From an uncultured Clostridia bacterium (GTDB lineage Bacteria; Bacillota; Clostridia; Oscillospirales; Acutalibacteraceae): a DNA stretch of 64,000 nucleotides. The DNA lies in assembly GCA_947627135.1 (NCBI GenBank), contig CANQUV010000001.1, positions 113,974-177,973 of the forward strand, read 5' to 3'. Within the stretch, counting starts at the first letter, position 1; each line of letters starts with the position of its first letter. Under the pieces are notes generated by a model, which was not told the origin of the DNA, did no database searches, and saw nothing but the letters and a program-made list of their open reading frames with translations. Positions 1 to 8,083 of the stretch are shown piece after piece. Made by a program: the position numbers and the translations under genes.

Positions 1-393
1 TAGTATGCTATCTCCGACATAGTTATAATGAGGAGCTTGAACACAATTAAACAAAATGGAGTTTTTAAGCTCTGTGGAATTTCCTACGACTGTATTTTCT
101 CCTACAATTGCACTTCCTCTTATAAAAGCACAATGTCGTATCTCTGCATTATCACAAATAATTAACGGACCATGCAGATATGCAGAGGGCGCCACTGTTG
201 CAGTTTTTGCGATCCAGATATCCTCTCCTATTTTATAATACTTTTCCAAATCAAGCGTTTGTCCCATTTCGAGAATAAAATCATTAATTTTAGGCAAAAC
301 CTCCCACGGATATGTTACACTTTCAAATAACGGTTTTGCAATAGTTTGTTCATAATCAAACAAATTAACTGCTTTTAATTTTTCCACTTTCAT
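1..393 (-). CDS. Hexapeptide-repeat (left-handed beta-helix) acyltransferase / nucleotidyltransferase-like protein, partial
   Basis: The first 131 codons are visible, starting at ATG 393 behind a GGAGGA site, and the gene runs off the left edge. After about 55 helical residues come short repeated hexapeptide-like units (IAKTATVAPSAYLHGP, IRGSAIVGENTVVGNSTELK), the pattern of left-handed beta-helix proteins. The combination resembles the C-terminal part of UDP-N-acetylglucosamine diphosphorylase-type proteins, but without the missing C-terminus the substrate is unknown. It is the last visible gene of a five-gene minus-strand operon, 14 nt after the preceding stop. Confidence 0.75.
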   Translation of the reverse strand, partial: MKVEKLKAVNLFDYEQTIAKPLFESVTYPWEVLPKINDFILEMGQTLDLEKYYKIGEDIWIAKTATVAPSAYLHGPLIICDNAEIRHCAFIRGSAIVGENTVVGNSTELKNSILFNCVQAPHYNYVGDSIL

Positions 394-407
394 TTCCTCC
401 AAAATAT

Positions 408-638
408 TTAATCTTCAAAAAACAACCAGTTGCCGTATTCATCCTTGCCGGCAATAAATTCCAGCTTTTTCTTTCCGTACTCAATGTAATAGGATGAAAA
501 GCTGTACATTTTTCCGTTTTCAGGATTTATAACGCTTGCACATTTTCCTCCTGAATACCATTTATATCTAAAAAGGTCAATGCCTTTAATGCAAAAAATT
601 TCATCTTTTGTCCTGCCTATAAAATTATGTAATTTCAT
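408..638 (-). CDS. Small hypothetical protein (76 aa)
   Basis: A 76-residue protein rich in aromatic and charged residues (GRTKDEIFCIKGIDLF near the start, DEYGNWLFFED at the end). I do not recognise the family. ATG at 638 is preferred over the one at 656 because only 638 has a Shine-Dalgarno (GGAGTG, 7 nt upstream). The gene overlaps the 3' end of the PAP2 gene by 14 nt, which indicates translational coupling within the operon. No signal peptide or membrane segment is visible, so it is probably cytoplasmic. Confidence 0.65.
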   Translation of the reverse strand: MKLHNFIGRTKDEIFCIKGIDLFRYKWYSGGKCASVINPENGKMYSFSSYYIEYGKKKLEFIAGKDEYGNWLFFED

Positions 639-1203
639 TTTTATCACTCCGAACACCTAAATTATCTATTTTATTTTGCCATCCGAACTTTTTAAACAAC
701 CAGCATGTAAATAATGCACATAAAACGCCCAGAAGAATTCCGCACAAAACATCAGTTGGAAAATGCACATAATTATAAAGACGTGAAAATGCAATTAACG
801 ATGCAATAACAAGCGCAGCTATACCAAAACGTTTATTCATTTTTAAAAGTACCGTTGCCGCTGCAAATGACGAGCAGCTATGTCCTGACGGAAAGCTATA
901 ACTATTTGGTTTTGTGATAATCATATCAATATCAACAATATAACAAGGACGATCTCTGCAAACAATATTCTTAACTGCAAGTTCACCTATAAGATAACCT
1001 AAAAGCATTGTGAAAAGCAACATTATTCCCCAGCTTCTTGTTTTTCTGAAGAAAAGCATTATCAATCCAATTACAATCCAAACTATTCCAACATTACCTA
1101 TACTGCTGAAAAAGGGCATAACAATATCAAAAAACGTGCATTTTAAAAATTCCCGAATAAAATTAAGAATTGCAAAATCAATTTGGGTTATAAAATCAAA
1201 CAT
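625..1203 (-). CDS. PAP2-family membrane phosphatase
   Basis: 192-residue polytopic membrane protein with the three PAP2 signature motifs in order: K(x6)RP (KNIVCRDRP), PSGH (SFPSGHS) and SR(x5)H(x3)D (SRLYNYVHFPTD). Bacterial members remove phosphate from lipid phosphates such as undecaprenyl pyrophosphate or phosphatidic acid. The phosphatase family is secure; undecaprenyl pyrophosphate recycling is an inference. It lies 24 nt after the methyltransferase gene in the same operon. Confidence 0.9.
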   Translation of the reverse strand: MFDFITQIDFAILNFIREFLKCTFFDIVMPFFSSIGNVGIVWIVIGLIMLFFRKTRSWGIMLLFTMLLGYLIGELAVKNIVCRDRPCYIVDIDMIITKPNSYSFPSGHSCSSFAAATVLLKMNKRFGIAALVIASLIAFSRLYNYVHFPTDVLCGILLGVLCALFTCWLFKKFGWQNKIDNLGVRSDKNEIT

Positions 1204-1227
1204 ATATAATTTTCCTCAATTTATTTG

Positions 1228-2061
1228 TTAAATATAAGTCTTTCGTGCAACCGTTAAAAAATGAGGACTTATTCCGATTAAGCTTTCTTCAAATTCAGTT
1301 TTATGTATTATATCAAGAATTTTTTCCCTTGACTTCATGTCTTCCCATTTTTCACTGATATTGGGACAAATCCATGAACATCCTTCTACTGAATGAGATT
1401 TAACAAGCTTAAATCCGCAGTCTTTAACTTCCTTTTCCATATTTTTTACAGTTGTAAAAAACGCCTGTGAAATAATAAAAGGATATTTTTCAGGTCTGTT
1501 ATGTTTACCTGAGTTTAATTCTTCTTTCAGCATATTAAAATAAACGTCATCGCTGAAAAATTCGTTGTCATTTCCAAATACAGACAATGACCACGTTGTG
1601 GAACTGAATTTTGAAATTCCCGCTGCAAAAATTAAGCCGTCATTTTTTAAAACTCTGAAACATTCTTTTAAAACCTGCTTTCTGTCCTTCTCTTCCTGAA
1701 GATGATAGAGCGGTCCCATCAATAATATTACATCAGCGCTTTCATCGGATTTTGGAATATTTCTTGCATCGGCAGTTATTGCTTCATATTTAAATCCTTC
1801 ATCTTGCATTTTATTAGCATACTTAACAGCATTGGGCGACAATTCCATAAGGCTGACATTATGACCTTTCTCCGAAAGCCATTTTGAATAAATTCCTATT
1901 CCTCCGCCAATATCATATACAACTAATTTTTCTCTTGTTCCTAAATAATTGCTGATTATTTCTTTTGTTCTGTAAAACTCAACCTTACCTAAACCATTTT
2001 CCAAACGACCTATTTCTGCACCCGCTTCATAAAAATCATATACTTCTTTTATATTTTCCAT
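1228..2061 (-). CDS. Class I SAM-dependent methyltransferase
   Basis: 277-residue protein with a Rossmann-fold methyltransferase core. Motif I is VYDIGGGIGIYSKWL (about residue 48), the acidic end of strand 2 is SLMELSP, and later motifs are ITADARNIP and DVILLMGPLYHL. This is the Methyltransf_11/25 type that acts on small molecules or unknown substrates. It starts 2 nt after the stop of the upstream DUF1015 gene, so the two are almost certainly co-transcribed. The substrate cannot be predicted. Confidence 0.87.
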   Translation of the reverse strand: MENIKEVYDFYEAGAEIGRLENGLGKVEFYRTKEIISNYLGTREKLVVYDIGGGIGIYSKWLSEKGHNVSLMELSPNAVKYANKMQDEGFKYEAITADARNIPKSDESADVILLMGPLYHLQEEKDRKQVLKECFRVLKNDGLIFAAGISKFSSTTWSLSVFGNDNEFFSDDVYFNMLKEELNSGKHNRPEKYPFIISQAFFTTVKNMEKEVKDCGFKLVKSHSVEGCSWICPNISEKWEDMKSREKILDIIHKTEFEESLIGISPHFLTVARKTYI

Positions 2062-2063
2062 AA

Positions 2064-3344
2064 TTAGTCACTTAATTCGTTCATAACCAAACCTGTTATC
2101 ATTTTGGGATAAAAATATGTTGACTTTTGAGGCATTTTTTCTCCTGCCAATGCAACATCTCTTATTTCTGTTACTCTTGTAGGGTTTAAAATAAAAGCAC
2201 ATTGAAACTTTCCGCTGTTTACACACTCTAATGCTTCTTCAAAATATTTTGTATATGTCAGATTAATTTGATTTGCCATATTTTCTTTATCAATTTTAAA
2301 TATCTTTTCAAGTATCAATGTATGTAAAACAGTTACATCAAGTTCCTGAGAAGCTTTGCTTAAATTAGGAAGCAACTTTTTAATTGGTGAAAAATCTTTT
2401 AATATAAGCTGAATCCAATTACTTCCTCCGCAAAAAAATCCAAATGCTTTTTTACCTTGTTTATAAAGTATATCGAGTTCTCTTTCCATATTTTCTACAT
2501 CTGATTTTTCTTCAATTTCAAAATACTCTTTACATTCTTCCAAAAAACTATTTTTATCAAATATATCTAAATCTCTTACAAGTCTATGAGTCGGAAATAC
2601 TACGAGTCCGGGATGCTCCATGTCTACAAGATATATCATCTGATAATCTTGTGCGTCTCCTTCTTTTGAAATACCCTTCTCTCTGCAATAATTTCTGTAA
2701 TTCAGCGCTGTTTCATAACGGTGGTGACCGTCTGCAATATAGAGCTTTCTGTCTGCAAAATCAGATACCAGTTTTGAAATTATTTCTTCATCAGTCACTA
2801 TCCACAATCTATGAGTTACATTATCGTTATCAGTAAATTCTAAATCTGCTTTATTATATGAATGTTTATCAATTGTATTTAAAGTTGTATGTTCTTCATC
2901 CATATATAATGCGTAAATCTGACTGAAATTACAGTTTGTGGCTTTCATAAGATTAAAACGGTCTTCCTTTGCTTTTGAAAGAGTAAATTCGTGAGGCAGA
3001 ATAATTCCTTTTGAGAATTCTTCTAACTTAACTCTGGCAATTATACCTTTTATGCTTTTCCTTTTATTATATACTGTAAATTCTTCTTCATAAATATAAA
3101 TTGCAGGCTTATCATCTTTAATAAGCACACCGTTATCCTGCCACATTTTTAAAATATCAGCTGCATTTTTATAGGGGTTATCTCCCTTTGGCAATTCAAG
3201 ACGAATAATATTATTGGGATTCTTTTTTAAATATTCTTCCCTTTGGATATCACTGATAATATCATACGGAGGACAACAGAGTTCCTTAATTTTTCCTGCA
3301 TTTTGACTGTAACGCATACCTTTAAATGCTTTTATAATTGCCAT
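2064..3344 (-). CDS. DUF1015 family protein
   Basis: 426-residue cytoplasmic protein of the DUF1015 family, recognisable from its N-terminus (AFKGMRYS, CCPPYDIIS), the IYEEEF and LPHEFTL segments and the central DGHHRYETA motif. The family is widespread in Clostridia, and I know of no firmly established activity. The ATG at 3344 has an AAGGAGG site, and the promoter at 3390-3418 makes it the first gene of the five-gene operon running to position 1. Confidence 0.85.
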   Translation of the reverse strand: MAIIKAFKGMRYSQNAGKIKELCCPPYDIISDIQREEYLKKNPNNIIRLELPKGDNPYKNAADILKMWQDNGVLIKDDKPAIYIYEEEFTVYNKRKSIKGIIARVKLEEFSKGIILPHEFTLSKAKEDRFNLMKATNCNFSQIYALYMDEEHTTLNTIDKHSYNKADLEFTDNDNVTHRLWIVTDEEIISKLVSDFADRKLYIADGHHRYETALNYRNYCREKGISKEGDAQDYQMIYLVDMEHPGLVVFPTHRLVRDLDIFDKNSFLEECKEYFEIEEKSDVENMERELDILYKQGKKAFGFFCGGSNWIQLILKDFSPIKKLLPNLSKASQELDVTVLHTLILEKIFKIDKENMANQINLTYTKYFEEALECVNSGKFQCAFILNPTRVTEIRDVALAGEKMPQKSTYFYPKMITGLVMNELSD

Positions 3345-3389
3345 TTTAATCCTCCTTAAATTATAATATTAAAATTAATATTATGCTTT

Positions 3390-3418
3390 ATTATATCACA
3401 ATGCAGCCTTTATTACAA
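3390..3418 (-). promoter_or_regulatory. Sigma-A-type promoter of the DUF1015 operon
   Basis: On the minus strand TTGTAA (3418-3413), a 17-nt spacer and TATAAT (3395-3390), about 45 nt upstream of the DUF1015 start. It is back-to-back with the nfo promoter; the two -35 boxes are only 10 nt apart. Confidence 0.65.
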
Positions 3419-3428
3419 TGAATTTTAA

Positions 3429-3457
3429 TTGAAAAAGTCCTATTATTGTATTATAAT
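3429..3457 (+). promoter_or_regulatory. Sigma-A-type promoter of nfo
   Basis: TTGAAA at 3429-3434, a 17-nt spacer and TATAAT at 3452-3457, about 30 nt upstream of the nfo start codon. Confidence 0.7.
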
Positions 3458-3486
3458 TAATTAAAATATTTTAAGGAATGATTTTT

Positions 3487-4317
3487 ATGATTATAGGATG
3501 CCACTTATCTGTTTCAAAAGGTTTTGAAGCTATGGGGAAAGAAGCATTATCGATCGGAGCAAATACATTTCAGTTTTTCACCAGAAACCCTCGTGGCGGT
3601 AAGGCAAGGGAAATTGACGAGCAAGATATATTAAAACTTATTAAATTGATGAAAGAGAACAATTTCGGTAAAATTTTAGCCCATGCCCCCTACACTCTAA
3701 ATCTTTGCTCTAAAGACGAGAAAATAAGGAAATTTGCATTAAATACTATGATCGATGATTTAAATAGAATGGAATATTTACCGAACAATCTATACAATTT
3801 TCATCCGGGAAGTCATGTAGGTCAAGGCATAGACAAAGGAATTGAATTTATATCTTTACAGCTTAACAAAGTTTTACACAAAGATATGACAACTACCGTC
3901 TTACTGGAAACCATGGCAGGAAAAGGCAGTGAAGTAGGTTCTAAATTTGAGGAATTAAGAGCTATTATCGACAACATTGATTTTAAAGATAAAATAGGTG
4001 TTTGTCTTGATACATGTCATGTTTTTGATGCAGGATATGATATTGTAAATAATCTTGAAAATGTACTTGAAGAATTTGACAAAATTATAGGTTTAAAAAA
4101 GTTAAAAGCAATTCACATAAATGACAGCATGAATTATTTGGGATGTCACAAAGACAGACACCAAAAAATCGGAAAAGGCGCAATTGGTATTAATGCTTTC
4201 GAAAAAATTATTAATTATCCTGCATTAATAAACTTACCGTATTATCTTGAGACCCCAAATGAACTCGCTGGTTATTCAGAAGAAATAAAATTATTAAAAA
4301 GCTTACAAAAAGCTTAA
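3487..4317 (+). CDS. nfo: Deoxyribonuclease IV (endonuclease IV, AP endonuclease)
   Basis: 276-residue xylose-isomerase-like TIM-barrel AP endonuclease. It has the conserved start [24 protein letters not shown], the metal-ligand stretches [16 protein letters not shown] and [18 protein letters not shown], and the [10 protein letters not shown] segment. It cleaves DNA 5' of abasic sites in base-excision repair. ATG 3487 is chosen because AAGGA (3473-3477) lies 9 nt before it; an in-frame ATG at 3478 touches the Shine-Dalgarno. It is transcribed alone from its own promoter. Confidence 0.95.
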   Translation: MIIGCHLSVSKGFEAMGKEALSIGANTFQFFTRNPRGGKAREIDEQDILKLIKLMKENNFGKILAHAPYTLNLCSKDEKIRKFALNTMIDDLNRMEYLPNNLYNFHPGSHVGQGIDKGIEFISLQLNKVLHKDMTTTVLLETMAGKGSEVGSKFEELRAIIDNIDFKDKIGVCLDTCHVFDAGYDIVNNLENVLEEFDKIIGLKKLKAIHINDSMNYLGCHKDRHQKIGKGAIGINAFEKIINYPALINLPYYLETPNELAGYSEEIKLLKSLQKA

Positions 4318-4343
4318 ATTTATTAAAAGACGATGTAACACTT

Positions 4344-4380
4344 CTTTCGTTTTTGTATAGTATATAGTGTAAAACGAAAG
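4344..4380. repeat. 10-bp inverted repeat before the Cys-rich peptide gene
   Basis: CTTTCGTTTT (4344-4353) and AAAACGAAAG (4371-4380) are perfect inverted repeats separated by 17 AT-rich nt. The right arm overlaps the first bases of the AAAGGAGG ribosome-binding site (4377-4384). It could be an operator or a hairpin that masks translation. Confidence 0.5.
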
Positions 4381-4392
4381 GAGGAAATCACA

Positions 4393-4512
4393 ATGTGTAA
4401 CGGTTTATTAGGCAACAACAGCTGTACTTGGGTAATTCTTCTTGTTATCATTCTTGTATCTTGCTGTGGCAACAATAACAACAGCGACAACAACTGTGGT
4501 TGCGGCTGCTAA
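4393..4512 (+). CDS. 39-residue Cys-rich membrane micropeptide
   Basis: ATG 4393 follows a perfect AAAGGAGG site by 8 nt and ends at TAA 4510-4512. The product starts MCNGLLGNNSC, has one hydrophobic helix (WVILLVIILV), then CC, an Asn-rich stretch and a CGCGC terminus. It has 7 Cys in 39 residues. A transcription terminator follows directly. Small Gly/Asn/Cys peptides with one hydrophobic helix are common in spore-forming Firmicutes, but no family or function can be assigned. The dedicated ribosome-binding site, flanking inverted repeat and terminator make a real gene likely. Confidence 0.65.
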   Translation: MCNGLLGNNSCTWVILLVIILVSCCGNNNNSDNNCGCGC

Positions 4513-4534
4513 TTAGTAATTAAAGGAATAATAA

Positions 4535-4575
4535 CAGCTCGGTTAAATTTTGATTTAACCGAGCTGCTTTACTTT
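4535..4575 (+). terminator. Terminator of the Cys-rich peptide gene
   Basis: 14-bp perfect stem CAGCTCGGTTAAAT / ATTTAACCGAGCTG (4535-4548, 4553-4566) with a TTTG loop, followed by a modest T-rich stretch. Confidence 0.7.
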
Positions 4576-4667
4576 ACAGAAGACAAATAACAAACCTACA
4601 TAAATGTTTTTATATAATGCTATCTACTAGGAAAGATGTATCCAATAGGCTGCATCTTAACAAATAA

Positions 4668-4701
4668 ACACCTTGCTACCGCAAGCAGTAGCAAGGTGTT
4701 T
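4668..4701 (-). terminator. Terminator of the amylase gene
   Basis: 13-bp stem AACACCTTGCTAC / GTAGCAAGGTGTT with an 8-nt loop, about 30 nt past the amylase stop. It is T-rich on both sides and could work in both directions. Confidence 0.8.
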
Positions 4702-4729
4702 TTAAATTAATAATTTACTTTTAATATGC

Positions 4730-7700
4730 TTATTTAAGTAAACCTGCAGTAGCTAACTGGATATATGTTACATCCAATACATTAACAAAACCGTCTCTGT
4801 TATAATCTGCAAGTGTTTCGTCATAAACTGAATTAACAGTTAATTTTGCAAGATTTATCTGCAAAATTGTAGCGTCTACTACATTTACTACACCGTCTTT
4901 GTTTACATCGCCTAATTCAAAGCCTTCTGCATTTTTAACATTAATGTCTATATCAACACTACCTTCGCCTGTTTCAAAATCAAAGCCGTTTACATCTATT
5001 GTCAGTGTTACTGTTGCATTATTAAACGGTACCAGTATGCTCGGATTTTCCTGTCCATCTAGAATTCCGTCACTCGTCCAGTTATATGGTGTCCATGAAC
5101 CGTTACATGCAAATTTTACTTGATAGTCATTAAATTGTTCAATGCCTTCGTAAGTTATTGACCATACGCCTCTACTGATTTCTGTCATCATGTTTTCTTG
5201 GGCTGTAAGATCCCATGCTTTGCCGTTTAACCATGGTCCGTCTCCGTTTCCTACTGCCATAATGTACTCTAGTTCAAATTTACCTAAAAATTCTGCGTCT
5301 ACTACTACTGTTTTTGATTCTGAATTTAAGTAAATTGTTACATCACAAGCATCTGTAAGTACAAATGTAAAGTTCTGTCCATTATTGCTGATCTCATGGA
5401 ATGTCTCATCAGGTGTATTCCAATGACCGTCTGTGATTTTGAATGCCCATGAACCTGAAGCTACATCAGGAACTGTTAAAGCATAATCGTATGTTTGACC
5501 GTCAAATTCATAATTGCCCGGTGTCATTGGGTTTTCATTTTCTTTCCATGTATTCTCAAAGAAGTCGCCTGCTACATAGTATGTAGGAACCGGATCTGTC
5601 GGAGTTGTGTCAGTCGGTTCTGTATCCGTTGGAGTTGTATCGGTCGGCTCTGTCTCCGTCGGAGTTGTATCAGTCGGCTCTGTCTCTGTTGGAGTTGTAT
5701 CAGTCGGCTCTGTCTCCGTTGGAGTTGTGTCAGTCGGCTCTGTCTCCGTTGGAGTTGTTTCTTTTGTAGGTTTAAAATCAGTTACTGTCCATGAAGTACC
5801 GTGCAAAAGATGTGACTTGCCTTCTAAATTAAGTTTTGTTCTATTACCGTATGCCGGATACTGCTGACCACCATTGTTATTATTAAGAACAACTTGAGTG
5901 TTTGGTGAATCTACAAACGCTTGAGGTACTTCATAATAATAATATCCGGTTGCTTCATCATATTCCATTTTTTCTCCAGGCCATGCTGCATTTGTTATAG
6001 TATTATCAGGATCTGTAATTTCATCATATACATAAGCATAGAAAGGAGCTGACCAACCTCTTATTTCATCAAGTACAATATAAACGCCTGTTCCCTCCGG
6101 AGCAGTTTTTACATATTTATATTCAGCAGTTGTTGTCTGGTTGCCATCAGTTGCTGTTAATTTTAATGTGATAGTTGAATTATAAGCAACTCCACTGCCT
6201 AATGTTACTTCTGTTGTATCTGTGTATGTTACCGGAGCAGCATTATCGATCTGATATGTACCTGATGTTGCATTTACAAGACCAAGTGTAACATTTAATG
6301 TTTCACCTTTAAATGTGCAGCTCTCAACTGAATTTGTATTAGTTGGAGTTGTTGTTGAATCATAAACTACTGCAACGCCTGTGTCGCCGATTTTGCCTGT
6401 TACAACACCGCCGCTTACAGTAAATTTATTGCCTGTGATCGTATCTGTATATGTTCCGTCTGCAAGACCTGTATCTGCAATATTTACATCGCTTGTTGTG
6501 CCGTTACAGTTTACAAGAACAATACCTTTATCGCCCCTTGCAACATAAGCAATTGTACCTGAATAGCTTGTTTTGTCTGTTGTTCCTACAAATGCATTAT
6601 GGAACTTATTAACTTCGCTTACAGTAATACTTTTCCAGCTTGTATTTCCTGCTGCTTGACCCATAAGAGCATCTCCGGGACGAGCAAAGAACAATGATGT
6701 TGCATCACTCTGAGCTGCTACTAAAGCCCAGGTTTTGATGATGTCTTCATCAGAAACAGTTGCTGAACTTCCATCCATATATGTGTCATGTGATTCAGCC
6801 CAAAGTACAGAATTCTTTGATGCTGCACCAATAGAGTTTGCATTAGCCTGTCTTGATGCAGTTGAAGCGTTACCGCTCTTTATTGCATTTCGAGTATTAT
6901 TACCCGGTGCATTATCTGTTACATTAATATATGGTGTATAAGCGTTAATGTTTCTTCCGGAACCGCAGGTATTAAGAATTTCACCGTAATAATACTCTGT
7001 TTTTTGATATTTGTCTTTTGCATACTGTGAAACAGTACTTGTTACATTAGGCCAATAATTTGATGCATAACTTCCGTCACTTGGTGTTTCAATATGCTTT
7101 GCAGCATCAAAACGGAAACCGTCAACACCACAGTCAACACATTCTTCGAGAAGGCTGATTACTCTGTTCTGAATAAGTTCGCTTCCTGTATTGAGGTCAG
7201 GGCAGTTTGAAAGATATCCCTGAACTACTGCCTGTACTGATGAATCAGATGTTGAGCGATTATAAGAATGAAGCGAATTACTCTGATCATTGTATATTTC
7301 CGGTTCTATATCAGCAATTCCGCTGTAAAGAACTCCTACATTAGCGTTATCATTATCTTTTGACATATTATTTGCAAGGTGGTTCGTTACTACATCGCAA
7401 ATGATTTTTACGCCGTATTTGTGTGCTTCATCACAAAGAGATGCAAGCTCTTCTTTTGTGCCGAGCCATGTATCCTTTGCTATTGAAAATGATAATGGCT
7501 GATAAAGCTTTGACCATTGGTCAGCAACCTTATACCAGTCACCGTAATCCTTTGGCTGCTGTACAGGTGAAGTCTGTACTGTTGAATAACCGGCTGCAAC
7601 AATTGCAGGAAGGTTTTCTTTAATTGTATTGTATGACCAGTTAAACGCATGTAAAATTACGCCGTCCTGAACATTACTTTGTATTTTAGCTTCAGATGCG

Positions 7701-7816
7701 ACTGATGCTTTATCTGTATCTTTAGCATTTACTGTAAAGCCAGTAATAGCTAAACATGACAAAATCATACAAAGTGTCAATACAATACTGATTACTTTTG
7801 ATGTTTTTCTTTTCAT
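4730..7816 (-). CDS. Secreted GH13 alpha-amylase with CBM26-type module and dockerin
   Basis: 1028-residue secreted enzyme. Layout: signal peptide (1-31); GH13 barrel from about 50 to 400 with region I DVVTNH (141-146), nucleophile D237 in GFRFDAAKH, acid/base E279 in YYYGEI and D344 in ESHD; a C-terminal beta domain to about 485; a small domain (about 495-570); a CBM26-like starch-binding module (about 575-680, AAWPGEKM, YYYYEVP); a Thr/Pro/Glu linker (685-744); two further beta modules (about 745-842 and 847-960) resembling X25-type modules of pullulanases; and a type I dockerin (968-1027) with two loops, DVNKDGVVNVVD and DYNRDGFVNVLD. It should hydrolyse alpha-1,4 glucan and dock onto a cohesin scaffold as in amylosomes of starch-degrading ruminococci. 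Monocistronic. Confidence 0.93.
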   Translation of the reverse strand: MKRKTSKVISIVLTLCMILSCLAITGFTVNAKDTDKASVASEAKIQSNVQDGVILHAFNWSYNTIKENLPAIVAAGYSTVQTSPVQQPKDYGDWYKVADQWSKLYQPLSFSIAKDTWLGTKEELASLCDEAHKYGVKIICDVVTNHLANNMSKDNDNANVGVLYSGIADIEPEIYNDQSNSLHSYNRSTSDSSVQAVVQGYLSNCPDLNTGSELIQNRVISLLEECVDCGVDGFRFDAAKHIETPSDGSYASNYWPNVTSTVSQYAKDKYQKTEYYYGEILNTCGSGRNINAYTPYINVTDNAPGNNTRNAIKSGNASTASRQANANSIGAASKNSVLWAESHDTYMDGSSATVSDEDIIKTWALVAAQSDATSLFFARPGDALMGQAAGNTSWKSITVSEVNKFHNAFVGTTDKTSYSGTIAYVARGDKGIVLVNCNGTTSDVNIADTGLADGTYTDTITGNKFTVSGGVVTGKIGDTGVAVVYDSTTTPTNTNSVESCTFKGETLNVTLGLVNATSGTYQIDNAAPVTYTDTTEVTLGSGVAYNSTITLKLTATDGNQTTTAEYKYVKTAPEGTGVYIVLDEIRGWSAPFYAYVYDEITDPDNTITNAAWPGEKMEYDEATGYYYYEVPQAFVDSPNTQVVLNNNNGGQQYPAYGNRTKLNLEGKSHLLHGTSWTVTDFKPTKETTPTETEPTDTTPTETEPTDTTPTETEPTDTTPTETEPTDTTPTDTEPTDTTPTDPVPTYYVAGDFFENTWKENENPMTPGNYEFDGQTYDYALTVPDVASGSWAFKITDGHWNTPDETFHEISNNGQNFTFVLTDACDVTIYLNSESKTVVVDAEFLGKFELEYIMAVGNGDGPWLNGKAWDLTAQENMMTEISRGVWSITYEGIEQFNDYQVKFACNGSWTPYNWTSDGILDGQENPSILVPFNNATVTLTIDVNGFDFETGEGSVDIDINVKNAEGFELGDVNKDGVVNVVDATILQINLAKLTVNSVYDETLADYNRDGFVNVLDVTYIQLATAGLLK
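5585..5760 (-). repeat. 30-bp tandem repeats encoding the Thr/Pro/Glu linker
   Basis: About five and a half copies of a 30-bp unit encode TEPTDTTPTE (one or two copies use D for the second E). The copies differ at only a few bases, so they probably expand and shrink between strains. The linker separates the CBM26 side from the C-terminal modules. Confidence 0.85.
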
Positions 7817-7877
7817 CTAAAATTCCTCCAATTAAATTTGGTCTTTATGCCTGTTAGACATTAGACCTGTTAATATA

Positions 7878-7906
7878 ATAATACTAAAAATTATGAATTT
7901 ATTCAA
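7878..7906 (-). promoter_or_regulatory. Probable sigma-A promoter of the amylase gene
   Basis: On the minus strand TTGAAT (7906-7901), 17 nt, TATTAT (7883-7878), about 60 nt upstream of the ATG, which has its own TTGGAGGA site. Confidence 0.55.
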
Positions 7907-8035
7907 TTCACTATTTGTACAATAAAGTAAATATTTTTTAGTCAATTCTGACAATTTATATATTTTAAAAATGTAAAAGCAGTATATTTTTTTGTAATAT
8001 TTATCCAAATAATTATGTTTTATATTTTAAAAAAT

Positions 8036-8066
8036 AGAGAGTTGTAACAAAACGCTACAACCCTCT
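8036..8066 (-). terminator. Terminator of the collagen-like gene
   Basis: Stem GAGGGTTGTA / TACAACTCTC read on the minus strand (one G-T pair), followed by TATTTTTT. It lies about 20 nt past the stop. Confidence 0.8.
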
Positions 8067-8083
8067 GTTATTATTAATTTATT

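Noticed and set aside
1010..1231. Plus-strand open frame over the PAP2 gene start
   Set aside because: Antisense to a well-supported gene and without a ribosome-binding site.
5495..5867. Plus-strand repetitive open frames over the amylase linker
   Set aside because: Antisense shadow of the 30-bp linker repeats; no ribosome-binding site and no family-like sequence.
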